A DNA stretch of 58,174 nt from JANOQP01 sp044227705 (lineage in GTDB: Bacteria; Bacteroidota; Bacteroidia; Chitinophagales; Saprospiraceae), in NCBI GenBank assembly GCA_044227705.1, contig JBGAWE010000003.1:1-58174 (forward strand). The letters run 5' to 3'. A model generated the notes under the pieces. The model did no database searches and had not been told where the DNA came from. It saw only the letters and a list, made by a program, of their open reading frames with translations. Both the position numbers and the translations under genes were made by a program. Of the stretch, positions 43,295 to 51,836 are shown piece after piece; position 1 is the stretch's first letter; each line of letters opens with the position of its first letter.

Positions 43295-44875
43295 TCAGTG
43301 CAAAATGTACTTCACCATTTCCAAGACCCGCCCTTCGGCGTCCGTCCGCACGGCGAGGCGGTCGCGCTCCGAGCGGACGATGAAGCCGCCCCGCGCCGCG
43401 ACGATGTTGCGATAGGCCGTCGGTTCGAACCGCTCGCCGGGCTTGAGCAGCGACAGCGAGCGGGCCGCCCGGTTCTGCATCCGCAGCAGGGAGACGAGGT
43501 TCCCCTGCGGGCCGCTGAAGACGAAGGTGCCGGAATCTACGCCCTTCTTTTTTGAAAGAAAGAGGCCGTCCGACTCTTTGACGGCCATCTTTTCCATGCC
43601 GTCGGAGCCGCCGAGGCGGAGGGTCTCTGCCATCTTTTTGAACTGTTCGGGCAGCTCATAATCGGGTTTCCCTTGCTCGGTCGCGCTCGTTTGGCCGGTC
43701 AGCCGGTCGAAGTTGAGCTGCGCGTAGAGTGCCGGGACGGGCAGCCCCGTCGCCGCGACCGACTGCAAAAGGCTCGTTGCGTCGGCCATCCGACCGGGCA
43801 GCATCGACAGCGCGATGGCCTCCGCGACCTGCGCCATCTGCCGCTCGGGGCTGTATTTCATCTTCTTTTTGTTGATGGCGGGGCGCACGTTCTTGTCGAA
43901 AAAGGCCAACGCCTCTGCCGGTTTCCCCATCATGCAGAAGACCGAGGTCCGGTTGATGGCCGCCGTCAGATAGCCGGGGTCGGTGCGCATCGCCTCGGAA
44001 AAGGCCTCGTCCGCCCGCTCGAGCATCGCCCGGCGGAGGGGCGCGAGGAGCGGGTCACCGCCGCCGAACTGCTCGCCGCGAGAGGCGGCCTGCGCCAGCT
44101 TGCCCGACCAGTCGGCCTCGAGGGGGTAGACGAACTTGTCGGCATCCGGCACCCAAAACTCCTGCGCGGCGAGGCAGGCGGCCAGCCCGAGGTTGTTCAA
44201 GACCTCGCGGCCCTGGTACATTTCGAGGACTTTTTCATAAGAGGTCATGGCCAGTCCCGGCTTGCCGATGGCGACGAGGACGTTGGCCGCCTCGAACAGG
44301 TCGAGCAGGTCGGTGGCCTGTTTGCGCACCTCGGCGCAGCTTTTCTGCCGCTCCTCTATGGTCGGGTAGCCGGGCAGCCAGCGGTCGCGGAGGCCGTAGT
44401 CGTCGTAGATTTTGTCCAAAATGGTCGGCATGGCCGAGGCCACGTCGTACCCCGCCAGCCACGCGTTGAAGACGCCCTGCACGTCGGCCGTCCGCTCGGT
44501 GCGCACGTCGGCCGAGAAGTTTTTGTCGTAGGCGAGGAAGTTCGTCTTTACCCGGCCGTCGCGGATGCTCGACTGGAAGGCGTGCGCCAGCTCGTGGCCG
44601 AAGATGAAGGCCAGCGCGGCGAGCGAGTCGCGGCCGAGCGAGCGGCAGGCCTGCCATGCTTTTTCGTCGAGAATGACGGTGTTCTTGGCCGGGTAGTAGG
44701 CGGCGACCTTCGCGTTCTCGGCGGTCATTTTCAGCGCGGGCTTCTTGACACGGGTCACGCCGTTGACGGTGAAGAGCCGGTCGAACACACCTTGCACGAC
44801 CGGCGGCACCTGCGCGTCAGCGACCGCCCAGCCCGCCGCGAGAAGGGCGGGGAGGAGGAGATTTCTTGTCAGCAT
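43295..44875 (-). CDS. Exported zinc-metalloprotease-like protein with TPRs
   Basis: 526 residues, signal peptide 1 to about 21 (ends AVADA). The HExxH zinc motif is at His94-Glu95 to His98 (FGHELAHAFQ) in a hydrophobic helix, with a downstream ERTAD (Glu127, Asp131) that resembles the third-ligand ExxxD region of M48-like gluzincins. The remaining about 350 residues are TPR-like helices (LAMTSYEKVLEMYQG, ADEAFSEAMRTDPGYLTAAI) and a C-terminal beta segment. Predicted periplasmic or surface protease. It sits in the same direction as the sigma/anti-sigma pair, separated from it by a large inverted repeat. Confidence 0.75.
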   Translation of the reverse strand: MLTRNLLLPALLAAGWAVADAQVPPVVQGVFDRLFTVNGVTRVKKPALKMTAENAKVAAYYPAKNTVILDEKAWQACRSLGRDSLAALAFIFGHELAHAFQSSIRDGRVKTNFLAYDKNFSADVRTERTADVQGVFNAWLAGYDVASAMPTILDKIYDDYGLRDRWLPGYPTIEERQKSCAEVRKQATDLLDLFEAANVLVAIGKPGLAMTSYEKVLEMYQGREVLNNLGLAACLAAQEFWVPDADKFVYPLEADWSGKLAQAASRGEQFGGGDPLLAPLRRAMLERADEAFSEAMRTDPGYLTAAINRTSVFCMMGKPAEALAFFDKNVRPAINKKKMKYSPERQMAQVAEAIALSMLPGRMADATSLLQSVAATGLPVPALYAQLNFDRLTGQTSATEQGKPDYELPEQFKKMAETLRLGGSDGMEKMAVKESDGLFLSKKKGVDSGTFVFSGPQGNLVSLLRMQNRAARSLSLLKPGERFEPTAYRNIVAARGGFIVRSERDRLAVRTDAEGRVLEMVKYILH

Positions 44876-44924
44876 GATTCACGGGAAAGAAGATGGCGGG
44901 AGGGGGGGGATTGGCGAGGGGAGA

Positions 44925-45017
44925 GGAGGTTTTTTTGGTTGACGATTGATGAATGCCGAACGTTGCCGCGCCCACACCATCATTCGGCATTCATCAATCG
45001 TCAATCAAAAAACCTCC
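44925..45017. repeat. Large inverted repeat (about 35-base arms) between the anti-sigma-like and protease genes
   Basis: Left arm 44925-44960, right arm 44983-45017. The inner 22 bases pair perfectly, starting at TTGACGATTGATGAATGCCG on the left arm. Outside them come a GG/TC mismatch, a T7/A6 run and GGAGG / CCTCC. The loop is 22 bases. It would form a very stable hairpin in RNA. Its right flank (CCCCTCAAAACATCAAACAT, 45027-45046) is echoed at the second repeat near 48780. Confidence 0.85.
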
Positions 45018-45044
45018 CACATCAGCCCCTCAAAACATCAAACA

Positions 45045-45878
45045 TCACTTGCCGCACAGCATCTGGCAAATCGCCTGCGCCTGCCCGCGCTTGGGGTTCG
45101 ACTGGTCGTCGGCGAGGCTCTGGAAGCGCTTGCAGGCCTCCTCCTTTTGGCCGTCGGCGCGCAGGAGGCAGAGGCCGAGGTTCCAGATGGCATCGTTGCG
45201 GAAGGTGCTGTTGTCGTCGAGCGAGATGGGCTGGAACAGCTCGATGGCGCGGGCGTAGCGCTCACGGCTCATGTGCGAGTAGGCGAGGTAGAAGCGGGCC
45301 GTGTCGTTCTGCGGGTGCTCCTTCACGACGGGGTCGAGGAGGGCGATGGCCTTTTCGCAGTCGCCCGCCTCGAAGCTGGCGAGGGCCGTGCGGACGGTGT
45401 CGCCCGAGCCGGGCGCGGCGGCCAGCCCGTGGCTTTCGAGCGAGCGGGCGATGTTGCGGGCGCGCTCGGTGTCGAGCTTGAAGTTTTTGGCGTAGAGTTC
45501 CTTCGGGTCGGCGGCCGCCTGTTTGTGGTTGAAGAACCAGAAGAGGCCGAACAGGGCCACGGCGGCCGCTGCGATGCTGACGATGCGTTTCATTGCGGTG
45601 AATTTTTTAAGTTGAACAACGGGGGCTTCTGTGGTCGATTGGGGGTTTTCTTGGTCGAAAAAGCCCTCTTTTCGGAGTTTTTCATGCGCCTCACCGACCT
45701 GCTGGCGGATGCGGCGGTCGCCGAGTTCCTCCATCCCCGAGAGGAGACGGGCCTCCGTCTGGAGGGCACTGCGCAGGGCCGGGTCAGCCTCGAGCGATGC
45801 CTCAAAGGCAGCTTTTCGGCCCGCGTCCATTTGGTCGGCGAGGTAGTCGTGGATGTCGTGGAAGGCGTTGTCGTCCAT
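45045..45878 (-). CDS. Single-pass membrane TPR protein, anti-sigma-like
   Basis: 277 residues from the ATG at 45878 (a TTG four codons earlier is less likely). The cytoplasmic N-terminal about 95 residues begin with a DYLADQMDAGRKAAFEASL motif typical of anti-sigma-type zinc-finger-less N-termini in Bacteroidota. One membrane segment lies at about 99-116 (IVSIAAAAVALFGLFWFF), then a periplasmic TPR-like region (CEKAIALLDPVVKEHPQNDTARFYLAYSHM). It follows the sigma factor gene by 31 bases, so it probably binds and restrains that factor at the membrane. The role is inferred from position and topology. Confidence 0.75.
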   Translation of the reverse strand: MDDNAFHDIHDYLADQMDAGRKAAFEASLEADPALRSALQTEARLLSGMEELGDRRIRQQVGEAHEKLRKEGFFDQENPQSTTEAPVVQLKKFTAMKRIVSIAAAAVALFGLFWFFNHKQAAADPKELYAKNFKLDTERARNIARSLESHGLAAAPGSGDTVRTALASFEAGDCEKAIALLDPVVKEHPQNDTARFYLAYSHMSRERYARAIELFQPISLDDNSTFRNDAIWNLGLCLLRADGQKEEACKRFQSLADDQSNPKRGQAQAICQMLCGK

Positions 45879-45909
45879 TTTATTCTTCAAGTTTCTGGTT
45901 GGCTCCGGG

Positions 45910-46500
45910 TCAGTCGGTGATGCCGAGCGAAGCCTTTACCTTCTTTCGCAGGTATTCGAGGCACCGGAATTTCTTCACTTTCACAAAAGCCTCCGCGTAC
46001 CCCATCCTCGCCGCTATCTCGACCTGCGGGAGCTTCTCGAAAAAGGAGTAGTTCAACAGGTCGCGGCAGTCGTCGGCCAACAGGCCCATGCCCGCCTCGA
46101 TGGCGTCGAGCATGGCCTCTCGCTCGGCGGCGGCCTCTTTTTCGTCGTCGTCGGCATCGGCGGCGGTCGCGGCCCCCGGGCGGAGGAGCTTCGCGTCCTC
46201 GACGAGTATCTCCGAGCGGCGGCCCGACTTCTGCAAGAGCACGTTTCGGGAGATGCCGAACAGGAGCGTCGAGAGCTTCGAAGTGAGCTGGAAGCCGTCG
46301 CGCCTGACCATCCGGGCGAGCACAACAACGGCCTCCTGGAACACGTCCTCGGGCATGATGTCGGCGCGGCCGAACTGGGCGACCTGCCCGGCCGTCATTC
46401 GGAAGTACTGCCGGTAGACCGCCTCGAAGGCCGCGTCGTCGCCCCGTCGGAGCTGTTCGACGAGCTGCTCGTCGGTCAAATGGGCGGGCTTGCTGTCCAT
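45910..46500 (-). CDS. Sigma-70 family (ECF-like) RNA polymerase sigma factor
   Basis: 196 residues. Region 2 about 10-90 (GDDAAFEAVYRQYFR, DVFQEAVVVLARM, STLLFGISRNVLLQK) and region 4 about 140-190 (LLNYSFFEKLPQVEIAARMGY, then VKVKKFRCLEYL), joined by a long acidic linker (about 110-130, ADADDDEKEAAAERE). It directs RNA polymerase to a specific promoter set. The membrane TPR protein follows 31 bases downstream and the metacaspase-like gene is divergent 180 bases upstream, so both are likely members of its regulon; this is inference. Confidence 0.92.
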   Translation of the reverse strand: MDSKPAHLTDEQLVEQLRRGDDAAFEAVYRQYFRMTAGQVAQFGRADIMPEDVFQEAVVVLARMVRRDGFQLTSKLSTLLFGISRNVLLQKSGRRSEILVEDAKLLRPGAATAADADDDEKEAAAEREAMLDAIEAGMGLLADDCRDLLNYSFFEKLPQVEIAARMGYAEAFVKVKKFRCLEYLRKKVKASLGITD

Positions 46501-46679
46501 TTTTTATTCAATCAGTTGGATGGCCAAAGATTATCAGGCACTCGGGGTTTTCTTCCTTTCGCGCAAATCTTGTGTTCTTTCGCTCGAAAATGTTTTGTCC
46601 CGGGCCTCCAGTTTCGGTGCACTGAGCACTGATAACCTGCCCGCCGCCAGCCGATGCAAGTCGTCAAATCTTCCGACCA
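46501..46679. promoter_or_regulatory. Divergent promoter region, sigma factor versus metacaspase-like gene
   Basis: 179 bases, AT-richer in the left half. It must carry start signals for both strands. TAATCTTTG on the minus strand (about 46525-46533) is one base off the TAnnTTTG element, but no matching upstream box was found. No ORF is supported here. Confidence 0.4.
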
Positions 46680-48674
46680 ATGAAAAGGCTCCTCTCGCTC
46701 CCTCTCGCCGCCGCCGCGCTGTTTTTCTTGATGGAAAAAAGCACGGCGCAGGCCGGTTTCCACGCCCTGCTCATCGGCATCGGCGACTACCCGGCCGAGG
46801 GCGGCTGGAAGAAGATCAGCTCCTCCAACGACCTCGACGTCATCAGCCAGTCGCTGCAAAACCGGGGCGTGCCCGCCGCCGACATCGCCACTTTGAGCGA
46901 CGCGGCCGCCACCCGAGACGGCATCCTCAACGCCTTCCGCCACGACTTTTTGGACAAGCTGCGGCCGGGCGACGTGGCCTATTTCCAATTTTCAGGGCAC
47001 GGCCAGCAGGTCATCGACGAACCCGACGGCGACGAACTCGACGGCTTCGACGAGGCCATCGTCCCCTATGATTCTCCGATGAAGTTCGAGGCCGGGGTGA
47101 ACGAGGGGCAGAAGCTCATCCGAGACGACGAGCTTTCCGGCCTCCTCACCGAGGCCCGGCGGCGCATCGGCCCGAGGGGCAACCTCGTCGTCGTCCTCGA
47201 CGCTTGCCACTCCGGCACCGGGACGCGCGGCATGGACGTGGCGCGCGGCACCGACGTCATCATGGCCAGCCCCGAGCAGATAGCGGCGGCCTCCTCGCGG
47301 ATGACCAAACAGACGGCATACGACCCTGTTTTGTCGGGGGCGAAAAGCGTCGAGCTGGCCCCGATGGCCGCGTTTTTCGGCTCCGCGCAGAACCAGTTGA
47401 ACTTTGAAACACGCGACGATAAGGGGCGCGGCATCGGCTCCCTGACCTTTTCATTGGCCAAAATCTTCTCCTCGGCTCGGCCGGACGAGACCTATCGCGG
47501 CCTCTTTGAAAAGGTGAAAATCGAGATGTCGGCCATCGCCCCGCGCCAGCAGCCGCAGGCCGAGGGGACGCTCGACCAAGAGATTTTCGGCGGCCGGATG
47601 CGGCCGGTGGCGCAGTTCTTCCGCGTCACCCGCTGGAACGACCCCGCCTCGGTGGTCATCAACGCCGGTTCCATCGCGGGCCTCGGCGAGGGGAGCAAAA
47701 TCGGCCTCTTCCCGCCCGAAACGCGCGACCCTGCGACCGCCCGGCCGCTGGCCACCGGCACCGTCAACGGGGCGCGGCCCTTCGAGGCCTTCCTCGAACT
47801 CGACCGGCAGCTCGACGAGGCGGAGGCCCGCTCGGCTTGGGCATACGTCACGGAGCAGAACTTCGGCTCCCTCCGAATCTCCGTTTCGGTCAATCTCAAC
47901 CAGAACGCGGCCGTCCGGCAGGCCTTCCTCGAAAAAGCGCAGGCCTTCCCCATCATCCAAATCGACGGGCCGCAACCCGAGATTTCCATTTTGGAAAAAG
48001 GCTCGACCGTCGAAATGTGGAGCGCGCAGGACATGATGCTCGACCAGTTCGGCGGCAGCCCGGAGCGCATGGCCGACGCGATGGTGAAAAGAATCCTCGG
48101 CTTCGTGCAGGGCAAGTTCCTCCGCCAGATGGACGCGCGGGACGCATCGGCCGACGTGTCGATGGAGATTTTCCCCATCCTTTTGGATCAAAGAACCGGA
48201 AAGGAGACCTCTCTGCCGACCTCCCGAAATCTCGACGAGGCGGGGAACTTCCACGTCAAGGACGGCGACGTCCTGAAAATCCGGCTGACGAACCGGGGGA
48301 CGCGGAAGGTCTTTTTCACCCTTCTCGACATCCAGCCGGACAACAAAATCAACGTCCTGATCCCCGACGAGACGCGCTCGCCTGAGGAGTTTTCCATCCA
48401 ACCGGGCGAGGCGGGGATCGAGATCGGCCAGCGGTTCGCCATTTCGCCGCCGTCGGGGACGGAGGTCTTCAAGCTCATCGCCACGCAGGAACCCATCGAC
48501 CTTCGGCCCATCGCCGCCTCGCGCGGGGCGGGGACTAAGTCGGCGCAAAGCCCATTCGAGCGGCTGTTCGGCGAGACCTACGGCGGGCCAGCAATCCAGA
48601 GCCGGGGAGGGAAGACGATGAACCTGGCGAGCGGGAGCGTCAATGTCTCCTCGGCCACATTTATCATTGATTGA
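46680..48674 (+). CDS. Exported metacaspase-like (C14) protein with C-terminal DUF4384-like domain
   Basis: 664 residues; signal peptide about 1-24 (ends STAQ). The caspase domain about 26-290 has the metacaspase pattern: LLIGIGDYP, His107 in FQFSGHGQQ, the acidic EPDGDELDGFDEAIVPYD stretch and Cys176 in LDACHSGTG. The middle about 310-450 is a beta-rich region (INAGSIAGLGEGSKIGLFP). The C-terminal about 500-600 resembles DUF4384 (FFTLLDIQPDNKINVLIPDE, then TEVFKLIATQEPIDL). It has no EF-hand loop or TPRs, so it belongs to a different subfamily from the left-end array. Likely an exported cysteine peptidase, divergent from its presumed sigma factor. Confidence 0.9.
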   Translation: MKRLLSLPLAAAALFFLMEKSTAQAGFHALLIGIGDYPAEGGWKKISSSNDLDVISQSLQNRGVPAADIATLSDAAATRDGILNAFRHDFLDKLRPGDVAYFQFSGHGQQVIDEPDGDELDGFDEAIVPYDSPMKFEAGVNEGQKLIRDDELSGLLTEARRRIGPRGNLVVVLDACHSGTGTRGMDVARGTDVIMASPEQIAAASSRMTKQTAYDPVLSGAKSVELAPMAAFFGSAQNQLNFETRDDKGRGIGSLTFSLAKIFSSARPDETYRGLFEKVKIEMSAIAPRQQPQAEGTLDQEIFGGRMRPVAQFFRVTRWNDPASVVINAGSIAGLGEGSKIGLFPPETRDPATARPLATGTVNGARPFEAFLELDRQLDEAEARSAWAYVTEQNFGSLRISVSVNLNQNAAVRQAFLEKAQAFPIIQIDGPQPEISILEKGSTVEMWSAQDMMLDQFGGSPERMADAMVKRILGFVQGKFLRQMDARDASADVSMEIFPILLDQRTGKETSLPTSRNLDEAGNFHVKDGDVLKIRLTNRGTRKVFFTLLDIQPDNKINVLIPDETRSPEEFSIQPGEAGIEIGQRFAISPPSGTEVFKLIATQEPIDLRPIAASRGAGTKSAQSPFERLFGETYGGPAIQSRGGKTMNLASGSVNVSSATFIID

Positions 48675-48683
48675 GGAAGGTTC

Positions 48684-48759
48684 TTTGATTGATGATTGTT
48701 GAGGGGGGAGGAGGATGGAAGGATTTTCGGACGATTCACCCCAACAGTCATCAATCAAA
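48684..48759. repeat. Inverted repeat after the metacaspase-like gene, related to the one at 44925
   Basis: Arms at 48684-48701 (TTTGATTGATGATTGTTG) and 48742-48759 pair at 17 of 18 positions. The right flank to about 48802 (AAAACCTC, then CCCCTCAAACCATCAAACAT) closely matches the right flank of the 44925 repeat in the same orientation, so the two are copies of one dispersed element. Confidence 0.7.
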
Positions 48760-48808
48760 AAAAACCTCAAAAACTCCTCCCCTCAAACCATCAAACATCC
48801 ACATCAAA

Positions 48809-50395
48809 ATGAGGTCACTACTGCCAACCATCGCCTTCCTCCTCCTCACGGCCGCGCTGTCCGCGCAGGAGGTCCACGCCTTTTACGACCTGTTCGACGA
48901 CAGCCTAACCTTCCAGCGCGACGGGAAAGCGGTCAAAAAGCCGCGCCTTCGCCGGGGCGACCGCGTCGTCGTGCATTTCACGGAGTTCAACCCGTACCTG
49001 TTCACCGCCTCTTCGGAGGTCGTCACGGAGACCGACCCGTCGGCCCTCTCGCCGACCGACGGCTTCGCCGGGGCCAGCCCGCTGGCTATGCTCATGCCGG
49101 GCATGATGGGCACGATGCCGGGCGTCAGCGCCTTCCTCACGGGCGGCGACACGTCGAAGCACCCGCTCGCCTTCATGGACAAGCCGCTGCTTTCGCTCGG
49201 CGCGGCCAGCTTCAGGCTCAACGACCTTTTTTCAAAAGAGCAGAGCCGCTCCGACCTCGACCTGCCCGCCGTGCAGGCCCAACTGGCCGACCTCGCCCGC
49301 ATCCAGACGGAGATGCAGCAGGTCGTCGGCGAGCTGGAGGAGGCGCGGCTCTCGTCCATCGCCGCGCAGATGGCGGCCCCCTTTTTCGAGGACGTGGCCC
49401 ACAGGCCTGACCTGCGCCCGTCCCTCATTAAAAAGATGGGGATGGAGTACGCCAGCCTGATTTACCCCGGCAAGAGCGTGGCCGAACTGGAGGTGCGCGA
49501 CGCCTTCGCGTGGCAGAGCCGGGCGGCGCGGCGGGCGCAGCTTTTGGGCGAATTCGAGAGTCTGCAAAAGGAATATGCCCAAAAATCCGCCTCGATGGAC
49601 ATCACCGCGCGGCAGATGGCCAACCTCGACCTGCGGATGGAGGCCTTCGAGAAATTCACGGCCGACCTCACGGCTCTGGGCAAAAGGAACTCGGACTTCC
49701 AAAAACAGGCCACCCGCTTCCTCGCCGCCGAGCGGGCCGACCCGGCTTCTGCAGGCATGACATTGGCCGAAGTCGTGGCGATGCAGGTGCGGCTGCGCGA
49801 GCTGGCCAGCCAGAGCTTCACCTATGAAACCGTCGTCAACCTCGAGGCCGAGACGACCATCCTTTCGACCACGTTCACGCCCATCGACTCGATGGGCAAG
49901 GCGGCGGCGACCAGCAGCGGCCCATCCGGCAAGACGAAGACCATCCGCTTCGAGACGGCGGGCGGGATGCGCTTCACGTCGGGCCTGGGGCTGGCGTTCG
50001 GCGGCTTCGGCGGCGCATCGGAGGATTTTTCGGTCAGGAACGGCGCCATCGTCGCGGAGGAGGACAGCCCGTTCACGCCGCTGCTGGCCTCGTTCGCACA
50101 CATCTACCCGAGGAAAAAAGGGCGGATGGCCATCGGCGGCTCGTTCGGCGTGGGCATCCCGCTGGGCGGCGGATCGGTGCAGATGCCGCACTTTTTCTTT
50201 GGGCCGAGCCTGTTCTTCGGCAGCGGCCAGCGGCTCTCGCTGACGGGCGGCCTGATGCTCGGCCCGGTGCGCAAACTGGCAAAGGGCTACGCAGTCGGCG
50301 ATGCCTTCGACCTCAACGTGGCGGGCGAGCTGCCCACGCGCAGCCGTTACGAACGGGGGTGGTTCGCGGGGTTTTCGTTCAACCTCGTGCGGTGA
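48809..50395 (+). CDS. Exported protein with central coiled coil and barrel-like C-terminus, unknown
   Basis: 528 residues from the ATG at 48809, which starts a signal peptide (MRSLLPTIAFLLLTAALSAQ). Early beta region (VHAFYDLFDDSLTFQRDGK), a Met/Gly-rich patch at about 95-112, coiled-coil segments at about 165-190 (LARIQTEMQQVVGELEEARL) and about 245-310 (EFESLQKEYAQKSASMDI), then Gly-rich beta strands to the end (GLGLAFGGFGG, FGVGIPLGGGS, WFAGFSFNLVR) as in outer-membrane proteins. It follows the metacaspase-like gene by 134 bases on the same strand and is probably part of the same functional locus. I do not recognise a named family. Confidence 0.75.
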   Translation: MRSLLPTIAFLLLTAALSAQEVHAFYDLFDDSLTFQRDGKAVKKPRLRRGDRVVVHFTEFNPYLFTASSEVVTETDPSALSPTDGFAGASPLAMLMPGMMGTMPGVSAFLTGGDTSKHPLAFMDKPLLSLGAASFRLNDLFSKEQSRSDLDLPAVQAQLADLARIQTEMQQVVGELEEARLSSIAAQMAAPFFEDVAHRPDLRPSLIKKMGMEYASLIYPGKSVAELEVRDAFAWQSRAARRAQLLGEFESLQKEYAQKSASMDITARQMANLDLRMEAFEKFTADLTALGKRNSDFQKQATRFLAAERADPASAGMTLAEVVAMQVRLRELASQSFTYETVVNLEAETTILSTTFTPIDSMGKAAATSSGPSGKTKTIRFETAGGMRFTSGLGLAFGGFGGASEDFSVRNGAIVAEEDSPFTPLLASFAHIYPRKKGRMAIGGSFGVGIPLGGGSVQMPHFFFGPSLFFGSGQRLSLTGGLMLGPVRKLAKGYAVGDAFDLNVAGELPTRSRYERGWFAGFSFNLVR

Positions 50396-50402
50396 GTTTT
50401 CT

Positions 50403-50452
50403 AAAAAAGCAGCGGGCCACGGAGCGGTTTCGCCTCGCGGCCCACTGTTTTT
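50403..50452. terminator. Bidirectional terminator between convergent genes
   Basis: Hairpin with arms CAGCGGGCC / GGCCCACTG (one mismatch), 50410-50447. TTTTT follows on the plus strand, and a six-A run precedes it, which reads as T6 on the minus strand. Confidence 0.85.
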
Positions 50453-50459
50453 AGGAACG

Positions 50460-51083
50460 TCAGCCCAGCTTTTTTAGGACTTTCTCCACCCTTTTCCGCT
50501 GGCTCTCTTTCGGCAAGTCCGCCAGCCGCCCGCGCAGCATCGCCGCGAACTCCGTCCGTTCGCCCGCGCCGACCACCGGCAGCGCCATCTCGCAATAACT
50601 GGGAAACTGCCCGTCGGCCGCCTTTCCCATCAGTTCGAAAAGGAGCGGCATCACGTCGCCCCGGTAGTCCGGGTTGACGGCGAGTTTTGTGAAAATCCAC
50701 ACCGCCCGGTCTTTCGCGATGATGGAGCCTCGCTCGGCGGCGGACATGACCTCGCCCAACCGCTCAAAAACAACCTGCGGCGCGGCGGCGGCCACCGCGT
50801 CGAGACCCGTCATCGCGCCCCAGACGAGGCGGTTGACCTTGCTTTTCAACAGGTCGAAAAGGGCCGTCGCGTGCGGCGCGACCAACTCCGGCCGCCGTGC
50901 CCCGATTTCATAGAGGACTTTGACGGCGTCTCCCGACACGTCGGCTTTTTTGTGGAAGAGAAGGGCGGCCAGCTCGGCCACTGCCGCCGAGTCGCCCCTC
51001 TCGGAGAGGCGGGCGGCGAGCTCGACATTGGGCACCTCGTCGCGGCGGCCGAGGGAGGAGGCGAGGCTCTCGATGATGGGCAT
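50460..51083 (-). CDS. Helical-repeat (HEAT/ARM-like) protein, unknown
   Basis: 207 residues, no signal peptide, so cytoplasmic. The sequence is a string of helix pairs of HEAT/ARM type (VAELAALLFHKKADVSGDAV, APHATALFDLLKSKVNRLVW, YRGDVMPLLFELMGKAADGQ) and ends in a basic helix. Such proteins act as scaffolds or regulators, but no partner is evident. It lies 49 bases downstream of the KilA-N gene in the same direction, so the two may be co-transcribed. Confidence 0.8.
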   Translation of the reverse strand: MPIIESLASSLGRRDEVPNVELAARLSERGDSAAVAELAALLFHKKADVSGDAVKVLYEIGARRPELVAPHATALFDLLKSKVNRLVWGAMTGLDAVAAAAPQVVFERLGEVMSAAERGSIIAKDRAVWIFTKLAVNPDYRGDVMPLLFELMGKAADGQFPSYCEMALPVVGAGERTEFAAMLRGRLADLPKESQRKRVEKVLKKLG

Positions 51084-51132
51084 GGGTGGATTTTTTTGGG
51101 CAAAGGAAATTTAGGAAGGCCGCACCACCGCT

Positions 51133-51672
51133 TCAAGCCGGCCCGTCGATTCGCCGCTCGGGCGGCAAAATCGAGTCCATCCAGACGCGGGCCTCGTCGA
51201 GGAGGTCTTTCACGCGCTGCGCTTCCCACTCGATGGAAAGCCGCTTGGCCTCCTCCTCTTTGAGCCGCTGAAATTCCTTGACGAAGTAGACCTGAAAAGG
51301 CGGCGACAGCCAGTAGCAGAACTGCAGCGCGATGTCGGAGTGCGCCCACGTCCCGCCGTTCCGGCCCGACTTCGAGACGAGGCCGACGGCCCCGGTCGCC
51401 GCGATGAACCGCTGCGGGGAGACGTCGATGCGCTGGTCGCCGCTTCCGCGAAAAAAGGTGTGCATTTCCACACCTTTAAAATTCGGGTTGTGCATCTGCT
51501 CCCACGCCTCCAAAAAGAGGAGCGTCGCGTTCGACCGCATCCAGTTGATGATGACGTGCTTCGGCTCTCCGCTCCCGTGCCGGGCGAGGTCGGTGAGCGA
51601 GACGTACTCGCCCTTTCCGATGGTCTCGATGGCGATGGCCAGCCCTTTGATTTCGATTTTCTTTTTGCCCAT
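51133..51672 (-). CDS. KilA-N domain protein
   Basis: 179 residues covering a whole KilA-N domain: YVSLTDLARHG, INWMRSNATLLFLEAWEQMH, NPNFKGVEM, GLVSKSGRNGGTWAHSDIAL and a final helix KEFQRLKEEEAKR. KilA-N is a DNA-binding module best known from large DNA viruses and phages, and is also found as stand-alone bacterial proteins encoded on mobile or defence-rich DNA. No phage, integrase or transposase genes lie nearby. It is divergent from the DUF4139-like gene. DNA-binding role from family knowledge; target unknown. Confidence 0.88.
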   Translation of the reverse strand: MGKKKIEIKGLAIAIETIGKGEYVSLTDLARHGSGEPKHVIINWMRSNATLLFLEAWEQMHNPNFKGVEMHTFFRGSGDQRIDVSPQRFIAATGAVGLVSKSGRNGGTWAHSDIALQFCYWLSPPFQVYFVKEFQRLKEEEAKRLSIEWEAQRVKDLLDEARVWMDSILPPERRIDGPA

Positions 51673-51836
51673 GCCGTTTTTTGGGTGGAAAATAAAGCCC
51701 GACGGCCGACCCGGCCTCCAAATTTCAAATCCCGGCCAGCCCCCCCCCGCAATTCGACCAGCGCAACGGCCCGCTGGTCGAGCTCATCTCGAAATAGATG
51801 GATCCGCCTATTTTCAGGCCCAAAAACAGCCAAGCC

